Numbered from the stretch's first letter, positions 1 to 9,770 are shown. The stretch is 64,000 bases of DNA from JAAELZ01 sp965223465 (GCA_965223465.1 OZ245025.1:1302001-1366000), one strand, 5' to 3'. Made by a program: numbers and translations. The notes: a model not told the origin generated them from the sequence alone.

Positions 1-750
1 TGGGTAATGCGGCCCGGCTTTAGCGCCAATCACGCCTTTTGCAGATTCAAACGCCATCATCAGTTCGATTGCATTGTGCTTAACCGGACTGGTTTTTTCG
101 GATCGACGCGCGTGATAGTCGAGCTCTCCTGCAATACACTTTTTAACCAAGTCAATCGCACCTACACGCACTTGCTCCATTGCCACCACTGCATCAACCG
201 CACCCTCTTTTAGTGCATCTTGTCCTTTCTTATCACCACCGGCACATATCCATTCGTTGGCATTGTCAATTCCGATCAAGCGCGGCAGCCGAACCGTCCC
301 ACCCCAACCTGGGTTGATACCCAATTTGACTTCTGGCAATCCCACTTTGGCAGAATCCGCCATGACGCGATAGTCAGCAGACAGGCAAAGCTCAAAACCA
401 CCACCTAGGGCAATACCGTTAATCGCCACTACCGTAGGACACGGTAAATCTTCAATCGCGTTGAAGATTTCGTTCAATTTTAAAATGTGCTGGTATATTT
501 CTTCCTCGGGATGCGAAAACATCTGCATAAATTCGGTAATATCCGCACCCACGATAAAGCTCTCTTTACGACTGGAAAAAACCACACCTTGTAAATTTTC
601 TGCTTCTTCCAGACGATTAACAGCTTGGCGCAACGCTTCCAGCGTAGCCTGATCGAATTTGTTGATAGCATCATTTTCACGGTCAAATATAACTTCATAA
701 ATTCCATCTTCCAGCGCCTCAACCTGAATGTATTGGCCTTGCATCAACAT
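1..750 (-). CDS. fadB: FadB, fatty-acid oxidation complex alpha subunit (N-terminal part only)
   Basis: From an ATG at 750 the minus strand is open for 250 codons and runs off the left edge, so only the enoyl-CoA hydratase/isomerase half is present. Visible crotonase motifs are FIVGADITEF, the oxyanion-hole segment NGIALGGGFELC and GINPGWGGTVRLPR, which fit FadB better than a single-domain crotonase. FadB carries out hydration and 3-hydroxyacyl-CoA dehydrogenation in beta-oxidation; the dehydrogenase domain must lie outside the window. A GAGGAG ribosome site sits about 9 nt upstream of the ATG; a second ATG two codons later is also possible. It is last in a minus-strand fatty-acid group. FadJ or a plant-type MFP is the alternative name. 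Confidence 0.88.
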   Translation of the reverse strand, partial: MLMQGQYIQVEALEDGIYEVIFDRENDAINKFDQATLEALRQAVNRLEEAENLQGVVFSSRKESFIVGADITEFMQMFSHPEEEIYQHILKLNEIFNAIEDLPCPTVVAINGIALGGGFELCLSADYRVMADSAKVGLPEVKLGINPGWGGTVRLPRLIGIDNANEWICAGGDKKGQDALKEGAVDAVVAMEQVRVGAIDLVKKCIAGELDYHARRSEKTSPVKHNAIELMMAFESAKGVIGAKAGPHYP

Positions 751-835
751 TGTCGCGTTCTCCTCTATCTGGGTAAATTATTAAAACTCGCCATGCTAAA
801 CGGCTGGATAAATCCAGCTGGCGATAACCCGCGTG

Positions 836-1387
836 CTACGCGGATTTATTCGAAGCCAGCGCTAAGCGCACTCGATCAGCCACCTCACCATCTCTGGACC
901 ATGCCTGGCAGCTATCCAGCACCATCTCTAACCCACCCGCTAACGCACTGGCATCTTTGGCAGGCCAAAGGCTCTGAAAGGCGGTAGTAGCAATCACGGG
1001 TAGTAACTCGTGTAAATGGGTACAACCTTTTACGCCACCGACCAGCTCTGCCGCTTTGCTACGCCAACCCGGGCCTATGCGAGTGCCTTCTAGTTTTTTG
1101 TAAGTATCGACTGCCTTTTTACAGACTGAAAATGGCGAAGACTCCATGGTGGCTTGCACTTCGTGGATTTTAAGCGACTCATCAATCGTGACCCGTAGCC
1201 ACATATCATGGTATGCATCACCCGCTGCCACCGCTACATTGGTACTCTGGCTGTCGGTTACCGAAATACTTTTAACATCGGTCAAATGCGCTTCGATGTC
1301 CCACAAACCATCTTCGCGCAGAAAACCATCACAGCGAATGGATCGCCGGTGTATACGTTGGCGTGGTCGAGCTTGAGGTAAAGGCAT
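836..1387 (-). CDS. DUF2889 domain protein
   Basis: This 183-residue protein resembles the DUF2889 family, whose function is unknown. The N-terminal stretch RQRIHRRSIRCDGFLREDG followed by WDIEAHLTDVKS is the typical opening. The rest is soluble and ends in a segment on thirty-odd residues that includes GCTHLHELLP, with Cys and His that could bind metal. The ATG at 1387 was chosen because it gives the usual family N-terminus and starts just after the stop of fadD; a longer in-frame start at 1516 would lie inside fadD. The gene lies between fadD and fadB, so it is probably co-transcribed with them. A role in acyl-CoA metabolism is inferred from position only. Confidence 0.75.
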   Translation of the reverse strand: MPLPQARPRQRIHRRSIRCDGFLREDGLWDIEAHLTDVKSISVTDSQSTNVAVAAGDAYHDMWLRVTIDESLKIHEVQATMESSPFSVCKKAVDTYKKLEGTRIGPGWRSKAAELVGGVKGCTHLHELLPVIATTAFQSLWPAKDASALAGGLEMVLDSCQAWSRDGEVADRVRLALASNKSA

Positions 1388-1400
1388 CGTCAGATAATTC

Positions 1401-3059
1401 TTAGGTATAGGCGTCACGCAATTCTCGGCGCAGTACTTTACCCACGTTGGATTTGGGCAAGTCTTCGACAAAAGCAACCTGTTTGGGTATTTTATACGGT
1501 GTAAGCTTACCCTCACACCACTGACGAATCTGGTCTTCCTCTAGGGCGTCATTCGATCTGACCGCAAATACCTTCACCAACTCTCCCGCGCTTTCATCCG
1601 GCACGCCAATGACCGCACACTCAACCACATCTGGATGCTGGGCGATCACGTCTTCAATTTCGTTGGGATAAACATTAAAACCAGAAACAATAATTAAATC
1701 CTTGGCGCGATCTACAATTTTGAACAGGCCATCTTCACGCTCCACCCCAATATCACCCGTTTTGAAATAACCATCATCGGTAAAATTATCTTTGGTATCT
1801 TGGTCACGTTGCCAGTAGCCCACCATTACTTGTGGGCCCCAGACACATAACTCACCTTCTTCACCCACCTCTACGTCATTACCCAGCGCGTCGATAACCC
1901 GGATTTTAGTGTGCGCAATGGCTGAGCCAATCGTTCCAAGCACTGCTTTACCGGGCGTATTGATTGTCACCAGCGGTGAGGTTTCGGTCAAACCGTAACC
2001 CTCCACCACACTACAACCCGTGACTCGTTGCCATTCCTCGGCAGCCGCCTGAGTCAAGGCCATTCCGCCAGAGACCGTCAGCACCAACTTGCTGAAATCG
2101 AGATCAGTAAAGCCCGGTGCGCGGCACAGCGCCACAAAAAGCGTATTCAAGCCAAGAAAGGTGCTGAACTGCCACTTTTTGAGTTCCTTAACAAACCCCG
2201 GGATATCTCTAGGGTTTGGGATCAATACACTATGCCCGCCGCAATACATAACGGCTTGTGACATGGTAAAAGCATAAATATGATACAGCGGCAAAGGGGA
2301 GATTACCGTATCGGTCCAACTGTCGCCTGCGCCTTCGCCTATCCTGGACACCCCTTGAAACAAATTTGAAATCAGATTGGCATGCGTCAATTCTGCGCCC
2401 TTGGAAACACCCGTGGTACCGCCGGTATATTGTAAAACCGCAGCCGAATCGGCATTGACTTTTACCGGTTCAGGTTGTGTGCCTGCATATTTAAGCAAGA
2501 CCTCCCGTAAAGACAGCGCTTTGGGTAAATTGAAAGTGGGTTGCATTTTTTTAACATGCTTCACCACAAAATTGATGATATGGCGCTTGGCACCACCATG
2601 CATATCGCCTAATTGGGTAAGCAAAACGTGTTGGATACCGGTGTCCGCCAGGATCTGTTCTGCGTTGTGCGCCATACATTGATAAATAACCAATGCCTTG
2701 GCTCCCGAATCATTGAACTGATGTTGCATTTCCCTGGGGGTATACAACGGGTTGGTATTCACCACTACCAGGCCAGCACGCAGGGCACCAAACACCACAA
2801 TATGATATTGCAAAATATTGGGCAGCTGTATCGCAATTCGATCACCGCGCTCAAGCGTGGTCTCTTTTTGCAGATAGCTTGCAAATGCAGCTGATAAGTC
2901 GTTTAGCTCTTGATAGGTGATGGTTTTGCCCAAGCTGGTAAAGACCGGCTTTGAAGCGTAGTGTTTGCTGCAATATGCCAGCAGATCACTGCCGGTTTCC
3001 AGATCGTGCGGATTCAGATCGTCGGGAATCCAGCCGATGGGAGGTCTTTCAGATCGCAT
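1401..3059 (-). CDS. fadD: Long-chain fatty-acid-CoA ligase (FadD-type)
   Basis: A 552-residue AMP-forming acyl-CoA synthetase, the normal length for FadD. It activates fatty acids with ATP and CoA, on the cytoplasmic face of the membrane. The AMP-binding signature YTGGTTGVSKGAELTH is near residue 215, the EGYGLTETSP motif is in the middle, and YFKTGDIG plus the C-terminal hinge and lysine (SNVGKVLRRELR) are present. The FadD N-terminus (PDDLNPHDLETGSDLL) is also typical. It lies 8 nt after the SCP2 gene and is followed by the DUF2889 gene and fadB, a compact beta-oxidation operon. The exact acyl chain length cannot be told from sequence. Confidence 0.92.
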   Translation of the reverse strand: MRSERPPIGWIPDDLNPHDLETGSDLLAYCSKHYASKPVFTSLGKTITYQELNDLSAAFASYLQKETTLERGDRIAIQLPNILQYHIVVFGALRAGLVVVNTNPLYTPREMQHQFNDSGAKALVIYQCMAHNAEQILADTGIQHVLLTQLGDMHGGAKRHIINFVVKHVKKMQPTFNLPKALSLREVLLKYAGTQPEPVKVNADSAAVLQYTGGTTGVSKGAELTHANLISNLFQGVSRIGEGAGDSWTDTVISPLPLYHIYAFTMSQAVMYCGGHSVLIPNPRDIPGFVKELKKWQFSTFLGLNTLFVALCRAPGFTDLDFSKLVLTVSGGMALTQAAAEEWQRVTGCSVVEGYGLTETSPLVTINTPGKAVLGTIGSAIAHTKIRVIDALGNDVEVGEEGELCVWGPQVMVGYWQRDQDTKDNFTDDGYFKTGDIGVEREDGLFKIVDRAKDLIIVSGFNVYPNEIEDVIAQHPDVVECAVIGVPDESAGELVKVFAVRSNDALEEDQIRQWCEGKLTPYKIPKQVAFVEDLPKSNVGKVLRRELRDAYT

Positions 3060-3067
3060 AAATTTTC

Positions 3068-3385
3068 TCAGCCGGTTGGAAAAAGATCGTTCAGGCGCAT
3101 CGCCAGCATTACATCGCCGCTAGCCTGAATACTGCCAGACATAAATTCCTGCATCCCATCAGCCTCGCCACTGATAATCGATGCCAAAGTACCTTTGCTC
3201 ATGGTAAGCGTAACCGTTGCTTCTGACTCGTCAGCCTCGCTAATACTACATTCGTCATCTTTTACCGCGATATGCCAGCTACCTTCGTCTTCAATATCGT
3301 ACTGAAAAACCGCATCCATACCTGCCGCCGCTTTCTGGTTAAACCGCCCTTGCATTTCAGCTAATAAATTATTCACATCACTCAT
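3068..3385 (-). CDS. SCP2 sterol-binding-fold protein
   Basis: A 105-residue soluble protein with the SCP2 pattern: a beta-rich front (FQYDIEDEGSWHIAVKDDECSIS), then TVTLTMSKGTLASIISGEAD and a helical end with the phrase FMSGSIQASGDVMLAMRL. Proteins of this fold bind acyl-CoA, lipids or sterols in a hydrophobic tunnel and often accompany acyl-CoA enzymes. It sits between the acyl-CoA dehydrogenase and fadD on the same strand, so it may present or carry acyl-CoA; that role is inferred. No signal peptide is seen. Confidence 0.85.
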   Translation of the reverse strand: MSDVNNLLAEMQGRFNQKAAAGMDAVFQYDIEDEGSWHIAVKDDECSISEADESEATVTLTMSKGTLASIISGEADGMQEFMSGSIQASGDVMLAMRLNDLFPTG

Positions 3386-3433
3386 TTTCTCAATCCCAAT
3401 TAGGGTTAACTATAACCAACCACGACATAAACC

Positions 3434-5233
3434 TCAAAAGGCAAAATCTGCCTCGTCCAGCGACATTAAATTATCTGCACCAGATTGCATGGTTTCTACC
3501 AACCCTCGCGTACGCGGTAGTATGCGATCATAATAAAACCTTGCGGTGGTGATTTTGGCTTGATAAAACGCCTGTTCAGTGGTTTCCTGCTTCAGTTTCA
3601 ATTGTGCCGTTTGCGCCATTTTCGCCCATAAAAATGCCAGCGTGACATAACCGGAATACATTAAATAATCCACCGAGGCGGCCCCGACTTCATCCCTGTT
3701 TTTCATTGCTTTCATGCCGATTTTCATGGTGATATCTCCCCATTCTTTATTCAGCTCGTTAAGTGGCTGAATAAACGCCTGCATTGCCTCATCTTCGGCA
3801 TGTTCCTTACAAAACAAGTGGATGATTTTGGTAAATTGTTTTAACGATTCACCTTGCGTCATCAACACCTTGCGACCCAGCAAATCCAGGGCCTGTATCT
3901 GCGTGGTCCCCTCATACAACATCGAAATACGACTATCGCGTACGTTCTGCTCCATACCCCATTCTGCGATATAACCGTGCCCACCAAAAACTTGCAGTCC
4001 GTGATTGGCCGACTCAAACCCGAGCTCGGTTAAAAATGCTTTGGCAATCGGGGTAATAAAAGCCAATAAAGTATCAGCCTGTTCACGCGTTTGGTCGTCA
4101 TCCGATCGGCTGACTTTATCCACCTGCATCGCGGTAAAATAGACCAGAGCACGCGCCCCTTCAGCAATCGCTTTTTGGGTCAATAGCATTTTACGTACTT
4201 CAGGATGCACGATAATCGGATCAGCAGGCTTATCCGGCGCTTTGGGGCCGGTCAGCGAACGTGATTGCAGTCGATCACGCGCGTATTCCAGTGAGTTCTG
4301 AAAACCCCATTCAGCGTGCGCCAGGCCCTGAACTGCAGTTCCCAGACGCGCGGCGTTCATAAAGGTAAACATGCAATTTAGGCCTTTATTGGGTGGGCCA
4401 ATCAAAAAGCCTTTGGCACCGTCAAAATTGAGCACACAAGTGGCATTGCCGTGAATACCCATTTTGTGCTCTATCGAACCACAACGAACGCGGTTGGCTT
4501 CGCCCGCATTTCCGTGCGCGTCCGGCAAGCGCTTGGGGACCACAAATAAGGATATTCCCTTGGTGCCTTCGGGTGCGTCGGGTAAACGTGCCAGGACGAT
4601 ATGCACAATGTTCTCTGCCATATCATGCTCGCCGGCAGAAATGAATATCTTCGATCCACTGATCGCATAGCTTCCGTCATCCTGGGGTTCTGCCTTGGTG
4701 CGCAGCATGCCTAAATCAGTTCCACAATGGGATTCGGTCAGACACATTGTACCGGTCCATTCGCCACTTACCAGTTTGCTCAGGTAAGTCTCTTTCTGCG
4801 CTTCAGTACCATGCGCTTCAAGGGTATTCATCGCACCATGACTGAGGCCGGGATACATCGCCCAGGACCAGTTGGCGCTGCCCATCATTTCACTGATCAC
4901 CACACCCAGTGATTCTGGCAGGCCCTGACCACCCCATTCGGGGCGATGTGAAAGTGAAGGCCAGCCACCCTCTACATATTGGGCGTAGGCCTCTTTAAAT
5001 CCTGCTGGTGTGGTCACCACACCATCATCAAACTGACAACCCAAACGATCACCGTCTTGATTCAGTGGTGCGACCACGCGCTCGGCAAATTTGCCACCCT
5101 CTTCCAGAATCGCTGCAATGATATCTTCGGTTGCCTCTTCACAACCCGGTAACGCACTATAATGTGAAGCAATGTCAAACACTTCGTTAAGCACAAAGTG
5201 CATATCTCGTTGAGGGACTTTATATTCGGCCAT
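3434..5233 (-). CDS. Acyl-CoA dehydrogenase with extended C-terminal domain
   Basis: A protein of about 599 residues, longer than standard 380-residue acyl-CoA dehydrogenases and matching the subfamily with an extra C-terminal domain (the DmdC/AidB-like long type). It should remove hydrogens from an acyl-CoA with FAD and pass electrons to ETF. Seen: the FAD/substrate segment MCLTESHCGTDLG, the middle domain GIHGNATCVLNFDGAKG, and the C-terminal FAD motif LQVFGGHGYIAEWGMEQ with nearby YEGTTQIQALDLL, where the E of YEGTT is the usual catalytic base position. The ATG at 5233 (MAEYKVPQRD) is preferred to a TTG three codons upstream. It is the first gene of the minus-strand operon and diverges from the AraC regulator. 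Short- or 3-methylmercaptopropionyl-CoA use cannot be separated by eye. Confidence 0.88.
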   Translation of the reverse strand: MAEYKVPQRDMHFVLNEVFDIASHYSALPGCEEATEDIIAAILEEGGKFAERVVAPLNQDGDRLGCQFDDGVVTTPAGFKEAYAQYVEGGWPSLSHRPEWGGQGLPESLGVVISEMMGSANWSWAMYPGLSHGAMNTLEAHGTEAQKETYLSKLVSGEWTGTMCLTESHCGTDLGMLRTKAEPQDDGSYAISGSKIFISAGEHDMAENIVHIVLARLPDAPEGTKGISLFVVPKRLPDAHGNAGEANRVRCGSIEHKMGIHGNATCVLNFDGAKGFLIGPPNKGLNCMFTFMNAARLGTAVQGLAHAEWGFQNSLEYARDRLQSRSLTGPKAPDKPADPIIVHPEVRKMLLTQKAIAEGARALVYFTAMQVDKVSRSDDDQTREQADTLLAFITPIAKAFLTELGFESANHGLQVFGGHGYIAEWGMEQNVRDSRISMLYEGTTQIQALDLLGRKVLMTQGESLKQFTKIIHLFCKEHAEDEAMQAFIQPLNELNKEWGDITMKIGMKAMKNRDEVGAASVDYLMYSGYVTLAFLWAKMAQTAQLKLKQETTEQAFYQAKITTARFYYDRILPRTRGLVETMQSGADNLMSLDEADFAF

Positions 5234-5262
5234 AAGGATCAACCCGCTTAATATCTATTAAA

Positions 5263-5287
5263 TAATGGCAACCATATCATGCCATTA
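5263..5287. promoter_or_regulatory. Inverted repeat upstream of the acyl-CoA dehydrogenase operon
   Basis: TAATGGCA and its exact reverse complement TGCCATTA are separated by 9 nt, centred about 40 nt upstream of the acyl-CoA dehydrogenase start. It lies in the 289-nt gap between this operon and the divergent AraC-type gene. The shape suits a dimeric regulator. The arms are seen; the operator role is inferred. The rest of the gap is AT-rich and shows no gene. Confidence 0.45.
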
Positions 5288-5522
5288 ATATTAAGCCTTA
5301 AGCCTGCCCATCTTCTACGCGCTATTCAATGACAAATTAGTTCACTCTTGCTGGCAAAATTCGCCCTCTACGCATAACTACCTGTTTTTAATGCTTTATA
5401 AACTCATTAAGATTTGTTAAATATTGCTGGCTTACTAATTTAACTAACAATTAACGCCAATTTACTCCTTAAACTTATCCTTTACATCCACTAAACATTA
5501 TTTTAAGTAAGTGCCTATCTAA

Positions 5523-6587
5523 GTGAAACGAAATACTACCGTTCCAACCAGCCAAGTCATTCAACTGCTTGATCAACTCCAAGATCAAGGATACGAGGTA
5601 GACAAAATGCTTGGTGATCTGGGTATCGATGTCGCTGAGATCGACCAACATGCCACGTTTTCAGCCGAAAAATTTGGCCAACTGTATCAACGTGCCATGT
5701 ACATCACACAGGATGAGTATTTTGGCATGTTAAGCGGTGGCAAGTTGCCGACAGGCACCTTTCGCATAATGTGCCATGCGATCATCAATTGTAAAAATTT
5801 GGGTCATGCGATTCAGCGCGCCAGCGATTTTCATGATATTGTCAAAGGCACTAAAATCAAACCCAAACTGGAAAAACGCGGCCAGCTGGCAAGCGTCTCT
5901 TTTACAGGCGTGACAGGACTTGATCATGCACAAATTAGCGCTTTAATTGCCAAACAACCCACCCAGGTTTGTACTTCCCTATCCATGTGGCACCATTTTA
6001 TCAGCTGGCTCATTGGGGAACGCGTTGCCCTTAATGCGGTGACGTTCAGTTTCCTTGAAAACCAGGCTCCACCCAATTGTGCCACCCGCTTTCAATCCAA
6101 GGTGAGATTTAGTCACTCCCAAAATGCGATCGTGTTTCCCGCAAGCTACCTGGATTTTCCGCTAGTGCAAACAGAAGCGACGCTGCGTGGCTTTCTCAAA
6201 ACCGCGCCCTATCAATTGTTGGTCATGGTGGACGATAGCGTAAGCTTAACCACACAAGTGGTAGCGCTTATCGGCCGTGATTTCAGTATCCTGCCGCCCA
6301 GCGCTGAACAAGTCGCACAAACGCTGAATATGTCTTTATCGACGCTACGTAGACGCTTGCTTGCTGAAAACACCAGCTTTCAGAAAATAAAAGATGATTG
6401 CAGAAAGAATTCAGCCATTCAGCACATGCGTTCGCCGCAATTATCCATCAACGACGTAGCAGAGTTGATGGGCTTTGATGAACCTTCTGCTTTTTTTCGC
6501 TCCTTCAAACGATGGACGGGCATGACCCCAGGAGAGTTTAGACAGCAGAAAATTCAAGCTGAACCCTTTCAAGCTATTGACCGCTAA
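5523..6587 (+). CDS. AraC-family transcriptional regulator
   Basis: A 354-residue regulator with an N-terminal ligand-binding domain of the type found in OruR/ArgR-like AraC proteins (about residues 15-200) and a C-terminal AraC DNA-binding domain. Two helix-turn-helix units are visible: VAQTLNMSLSTLRRRLL and NDVAELMGFDEPSAFFRSFKRWTG followed by TPGEFR, the classic AraC ending. It starts with GTG at 5523; no strong ribosome site is seen. It diverges from the acyl-CoA dehydrogenase operon and is followed by a crotonase and dienoyl-CoA reductase, so it probably controls fatty-acid catabolism, perhaps through the 5263-5287 repeat. Confidence 0.88.
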   Translation: MKRNTTVPTSQVIQLLDQLQDQGYEVDKMLGDLGIDVAEIDQHATFSAEKFGQLYQRAMYITQDEYFGMLSGGKLPTGTFRIMCHAIINCKNLGHAIQRASDFHDIVKGTKIKPKLEKRGQLASVSFTGVTGLDHAQISALIAKQPTQVCTSLSMWHHFISWLIGERVALNAVTFSFLENQAPPNCATRFQSKVRFSHSQNAIVFPASYLDFPLVQTEATLRGFLKTAPYQLLVMVDDSVSLTTQVVALIGRDFSILPPSAEQVAQTLNMSLSTLRRRLLAENTSFQKIKDDCRKNSAIQHMRSPQLSINDVAELMGFDEPSAFFRSFKRWTGMTPGEFRQQKIQAEPFQAIDR

Positions 6588-6715
6588 ACATTGGTGGTAA
6601 CCCCTGCCTCTTGCAACCTTCACCTCAATTTAAGTCAATCAAATAGACAATATTGCTTGCAGCATCAAGCTGCTTGATTTATTTTGACGCCAATAAAAAA
6701 CCGCTATTTCGCCGC

Positions 6716-7564
6716 ATGAACTACCAAACGCTAACCTTAGAGGTCACCGATCACATCGCTCATCTTCAGTTGAACAGGTCAAAAGCCTACAACAGTATGA
6801 ACCGAGCTTTTTGGCGCGAACTCCCTGCTGCACTCGATGAGGTACGAGATGCGCATGATGTACGAGTACTGGTGGTTTCCTCAACGGGGAAACACTTCTC
6901 TGCCGGCATGGATTTAGAGGTATTCACCCAGCCTGACCCACGCCTGTTTAGTGGCGAACCCGCAAGGCGCGGCGAATTTATAAGACGCCTGGTCCTCGAC
7001 TTACAGGAAATCTTTAGTCGCTTGGAAACGCTGCGTATGCCGGTATTAGCTGCGGTTCAAGGGGGCTGCATAGGGGGTGCTTTAGATATGATTTGCGCTT
7101 GCGATAGCCGCTATTGCACAGACGATGCCTTTTTCACCATTAAAGAAACCGCTTTAGGCATGACCGCTGATTTAGGCACCTTGCAACGACTCCCTCACCT
7201 AATCAGCCCGGGTCTGGCGAAAGAGCTCGCCTATACAGCGCGCGAACTCCCGGCCGATGAAGCGCTGGCTGCAGGTTTGGTCAATCGTGTCTTTTCCAAT
7301 AGCGATGCGATGCTCGATGGCGTGATGGAAATTGCGGGCCAAATTGCCGCCCACTCCCCCATGGCGGTAAATGGCAGCAAAATGATGCTGAATTATGCGC
7401 GCGACCACAGCCTGGCAGATAGCCTTGATTATATGGCCACTTGGCAGTCCGGCATGTTTCAACCCGTAGATATGATGGAGAGTTTTGCAGCTAAAGCCCA
7501 AAAACGAGATACCGCTTTTGAATCCCTGCGACCAATTGAACCTCCTTTACTCGAGAAGGAATAA
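6716..7564 (+). CDS. Enoyl-CoA hydratase/isomerase (crotonase family)
   Basis: A protein of about 282 residues from an ATG at 6716 (MNYQTLTLEV). An upstream TTG at 6653 would add 21 residues of poor family match, so the ATG is preferred although neither has a clear ribosome site. Crotonase motifs are clear: KHFSAGMDLEVF forms the first half of the oxyanion hole and AVQGGCIGGALDMICACDSRY the second. The following FFTIKETALGMTADLGTLQRLP includes ETALGMTADLGT, where the E and D match the dienoyl-CoA isomerase (ECH1-like) subgroup. Delta3,5-delta2,4-dienoyl-CoA isomerase is therefore a good specific guess, and it fits the next gene, 2,4-dienoyl-CoA reductase. Confidence 0.85.
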   Translation: MNYQTLTLEVTDHIAHLQLNRSKAYNSMNRAFWRELPAALDEVRDAHDVRVLVVSSTGKHFSAGMDLEVFTQPDPRLFSGEPARRGEFIRRLVLDLQEIFSRLETLRMPVLAAVQGGCIGGALDMICACDSRYCTDDAFFTIKETALGMTADLGTLQRLPHLISPGLAKELAYTARELPADEALAAGLVNRVFSNSDAMLDGVMEIAGQIAAHSPMAVNGSKMMLNYARDHSLADSLDYMATWQSGMFQPVDMMESFAAKAQKRDTAFESLRPIEPPLLEKE

Positions 7565-7610
7565 GCGACTCATCATTTCTTTACCTAAATACTTAAAAGC
7601 GACCTGACCT

Positions 7611-9683
7611 ATGTCCTCCCAACCAGCCGATATTCGTAACGCACACCCATACCCCAAGCTATTCCAACCTTTAGATTTAGGCTTTACGAAATTAAAAAAC
7701 CGGGTAGTAATGGGCTCAATGCATCTTGGTTTAGAAGAAATGCCGGGCGGTTTTGAGCGCATGGCGACGTTTTACGCCGAACGCGCGCGCGGCGGGGTTA
7801 GTTTGATCGTCACCGGCGGTATCGGGCCAAATAAAGAAGGTGCGGTACATGCTAGTGCTGCGACGCTGACCGATGAATCTCAACTGCCCGATCATCAACT
7901 CATCACCCAGGCGGTGCATGATGCGGACGGCAAAATTTGTATGCAAATTTTGCATACGGGGCGCTATGCGTACAATGATAAGCTCATTGCGCCCTCCGCT
8001 ATCAAAGCACCGATCAACCCCTTTACACCTCGGGCAATCAGTACGGAAGAAGTGCAACAACAAATCGACGATTTTGTGCAATGTGCAGCGCTTGCCCAGC
8101 AAGCCGGTTATGACGGGATTGAAGTGATGGCCTCGGAAGGATACTTTTTGAACCAGTTTATCGTCACCCACACCAATCAAAGAGACGATCAATGGGGCGG
8201 TGAATATCAGAATCGCATTCAAATGCCCGTAGAAGTAGTGCGCCAAATACGCGCGCAAGTAGGCGAACATTTTATCATTATCTTCCGACTGTCGATGCTG
8301 GACATGATTGAGGCAGGCAGCACTTTCGAGGAAATCGTGGCGCTTGGTAAAGCGGTTGAATCGGCGGGCGCCAGCCTCATCAACACCGGTATCGGTTGGC
8401 ATGAGGCGCGCATACCAACGATTGCTACCAAGGTGCCTCGCGCGGCTTTTACCTGGACCACCGCAAAGGTACGTGCAGAGTTATCTGTTCCCTTGATCAC
8501 CTCAAATCGGATCAATACGCCTGAAGTAGCGGAATCGGTATTGGGCAAAGGAGATGCTGATATGGTGTCTATGGCGCGCCCTTTTCTAGCCGACCCTGAG
8601 TTTATGCGAAAAGCCGAACAAGGCAGAGCGGATGAAATCAACACTTGCATTGCGTGTAATCAGGCCTGTCTGGATCATATTTTTGCAGGCAAGCTCACCA
8701 GCTGCCTGGTCAACCCCTTCGCTTGTCATGAGACTGAATTGCGCATGGAGCCCGCCACCACGCCACAAAAACTCGCGGTGGTGGGCGCCGGCCCGGCCGG
8801 GCTCGCTTTTGCCACGACTGCGGCCCAATGTGGTCACCAAGTCACTTTATATGATGCGGCGAGTGAAATTGGTGGTCAGTTTAATCTGGCCAAAAAAATT
8901 CCCGGCAAACGCGAATTTTACGAAACCTTGCGCTATTTTAAACGGCAACTAGAGCTTAACGATGTTGAGCTTAAACTCAATACGCGGGTTTCGGCCGATG
9001 ATCTAAACAACAGCAATTTTGATCAAGTCATCCTGGCAACCGGCATCGTTCCACGCGTACCAGAGGTAGCGGGGATCGAGCATCCCAAGGTATTAAGCTA
9101 TATCGATGTCATTCAAGGCGCCAAGGTAGGTGAACGAGTTGCGATTATCGGCGCGGGCGGTATCGGATTTGATGTGAGTGAATTTCTCAGTCATGATAAT
9201 ACCGAAACGGATAGCAGCCAGGATATTCCAACGTTCATGCAAAAATGGGGCGTAGACATGTCGCTACAAGCCCGCGGGGGAATCGCCGGTGTAAATAAAA
9301 GTATCCAGCCATCGCCCCGCCAAATCTATTTATTGCAGCGCAAAGCCTCGAAAGTTGGCGCTGGCATGGGTAAAACCACAGGCTGGATTCATCGGTCTGA
9401 CCTGAAAATGAAGGGCGTGATAATGCAGGGGAATTGCACATACGAAAAAATTGACGATCAAGGCTTGCACATAACGGTAGATGGAGAAAAGCAACTGCTG
9501 GCAGTGGATAATATTGTGCTGTGTGCGGGCCAACTTCCCAGACGGGAACTGGCCAATGACATCACTAAACCAGTGCATCTTATCGGTGGCGCGGATGTCG
9601 CGGCAGAACTGGATGCCAAACGTGCGATTGATCAGGGTACACGACTGGCAATTGGGTTGGATACAATTACTAGCGAGAAATAG
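7611..9683 (+). CDS. fadH: 2,4-dienoyl-CoA reductase [NADPH]
   Basis: A 690-residue FMN/FAD/4Fe-4S enzyme of the FadH size that reduces 2,4-dienoyl-CoA from unsaturated fatty acids. Domains in order: an old-yellow-enzyme TIM barrel (residues about 15-340, with MQILHTGRYAY and EVMASEGYFLNQF), a 4Fe-4S cluster motif CIACNQACLDHIF followed by further cysteines (CLVNPFAC), then an FAD domain with the VVGAGPAGLAFATTAAQ dinucleotide motif and an NADPH-binding part with AIIGAGGIGFDVSEFL. It follows the crotonase by 46 nt and is likely in one transcript with it. Together they allow the beta-oxidation of unsaturated fatty acids. Confidence 0.93.
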   Translation: MSSQPADIRNAHPYPKLFQPLDLGFTKLKNRVVMGSMHLGLEEMPGGFERMATFYAERARGGVSLIVTGGIGPNKEGAVHASAATLTDESQLPDHQLITQAVHDADGKICMQILHTGRYAYNDKLIAPSAIKAPINPFTPRAISTEEVQQQIDDFVQCAALAQQAGYDGIEVMASEGYFLNQFIVTHTNQRDDQWGGEYQNRIQMPVEVVRQIRAQVGEHFIIIFRLSMLDMIEAGSTFEEIVALGKAVESAGASLINTGIGWHEARIPTIATKVPRAAFTWTTAKVRAELSVPLITSNRINTPEVAESVLGKGDADMVSMARPFLADPEFMRKAEQGRADEINTCIACNQACLDHIFAGKLTSCLVNPFACHETELRMEPATTPQKLAVVGAGPAGLAFATTAAQCGHQVTLYDAASEIGGQFNLAKKIPGKREFYETLRYFKRQLELNDVELKLNTRVSADDLNNSNFDQVILATGIVPRVPEVAGIEHPKVLSYIDVIQGAKVGERVAIIGAGGIGFDVSEFLSHDNTETDSSQDIPTFMQKWGVDMSLQARGGIAGVNKSIQPSPRQIYLLQRKASKVGAGMGKTTGWIHRSDLKMKGVIMQGNCTYEKIDDQGLHITVDGEKQLLAVDNIVLCAGQLPRRELANDITKPVHLIGGADVAAELDAKRAIDQGTRLAIGLDTITSEK

Positions 9684-9770
9684 TTGATTTATAGCCGTTT
9701 AATTTGGCCAAAGATTGTATCGCTAGTGGTTTTCGAAAAAACCGAACGATTATACAGGACTAAGCAATAG

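Noticed and set aside
7731..8402. 223-codon frame opposite fadH
   Set aside because: It lies fully inside a well-supported FadH gene on the other strand and its residue pattern is a complement shadow.
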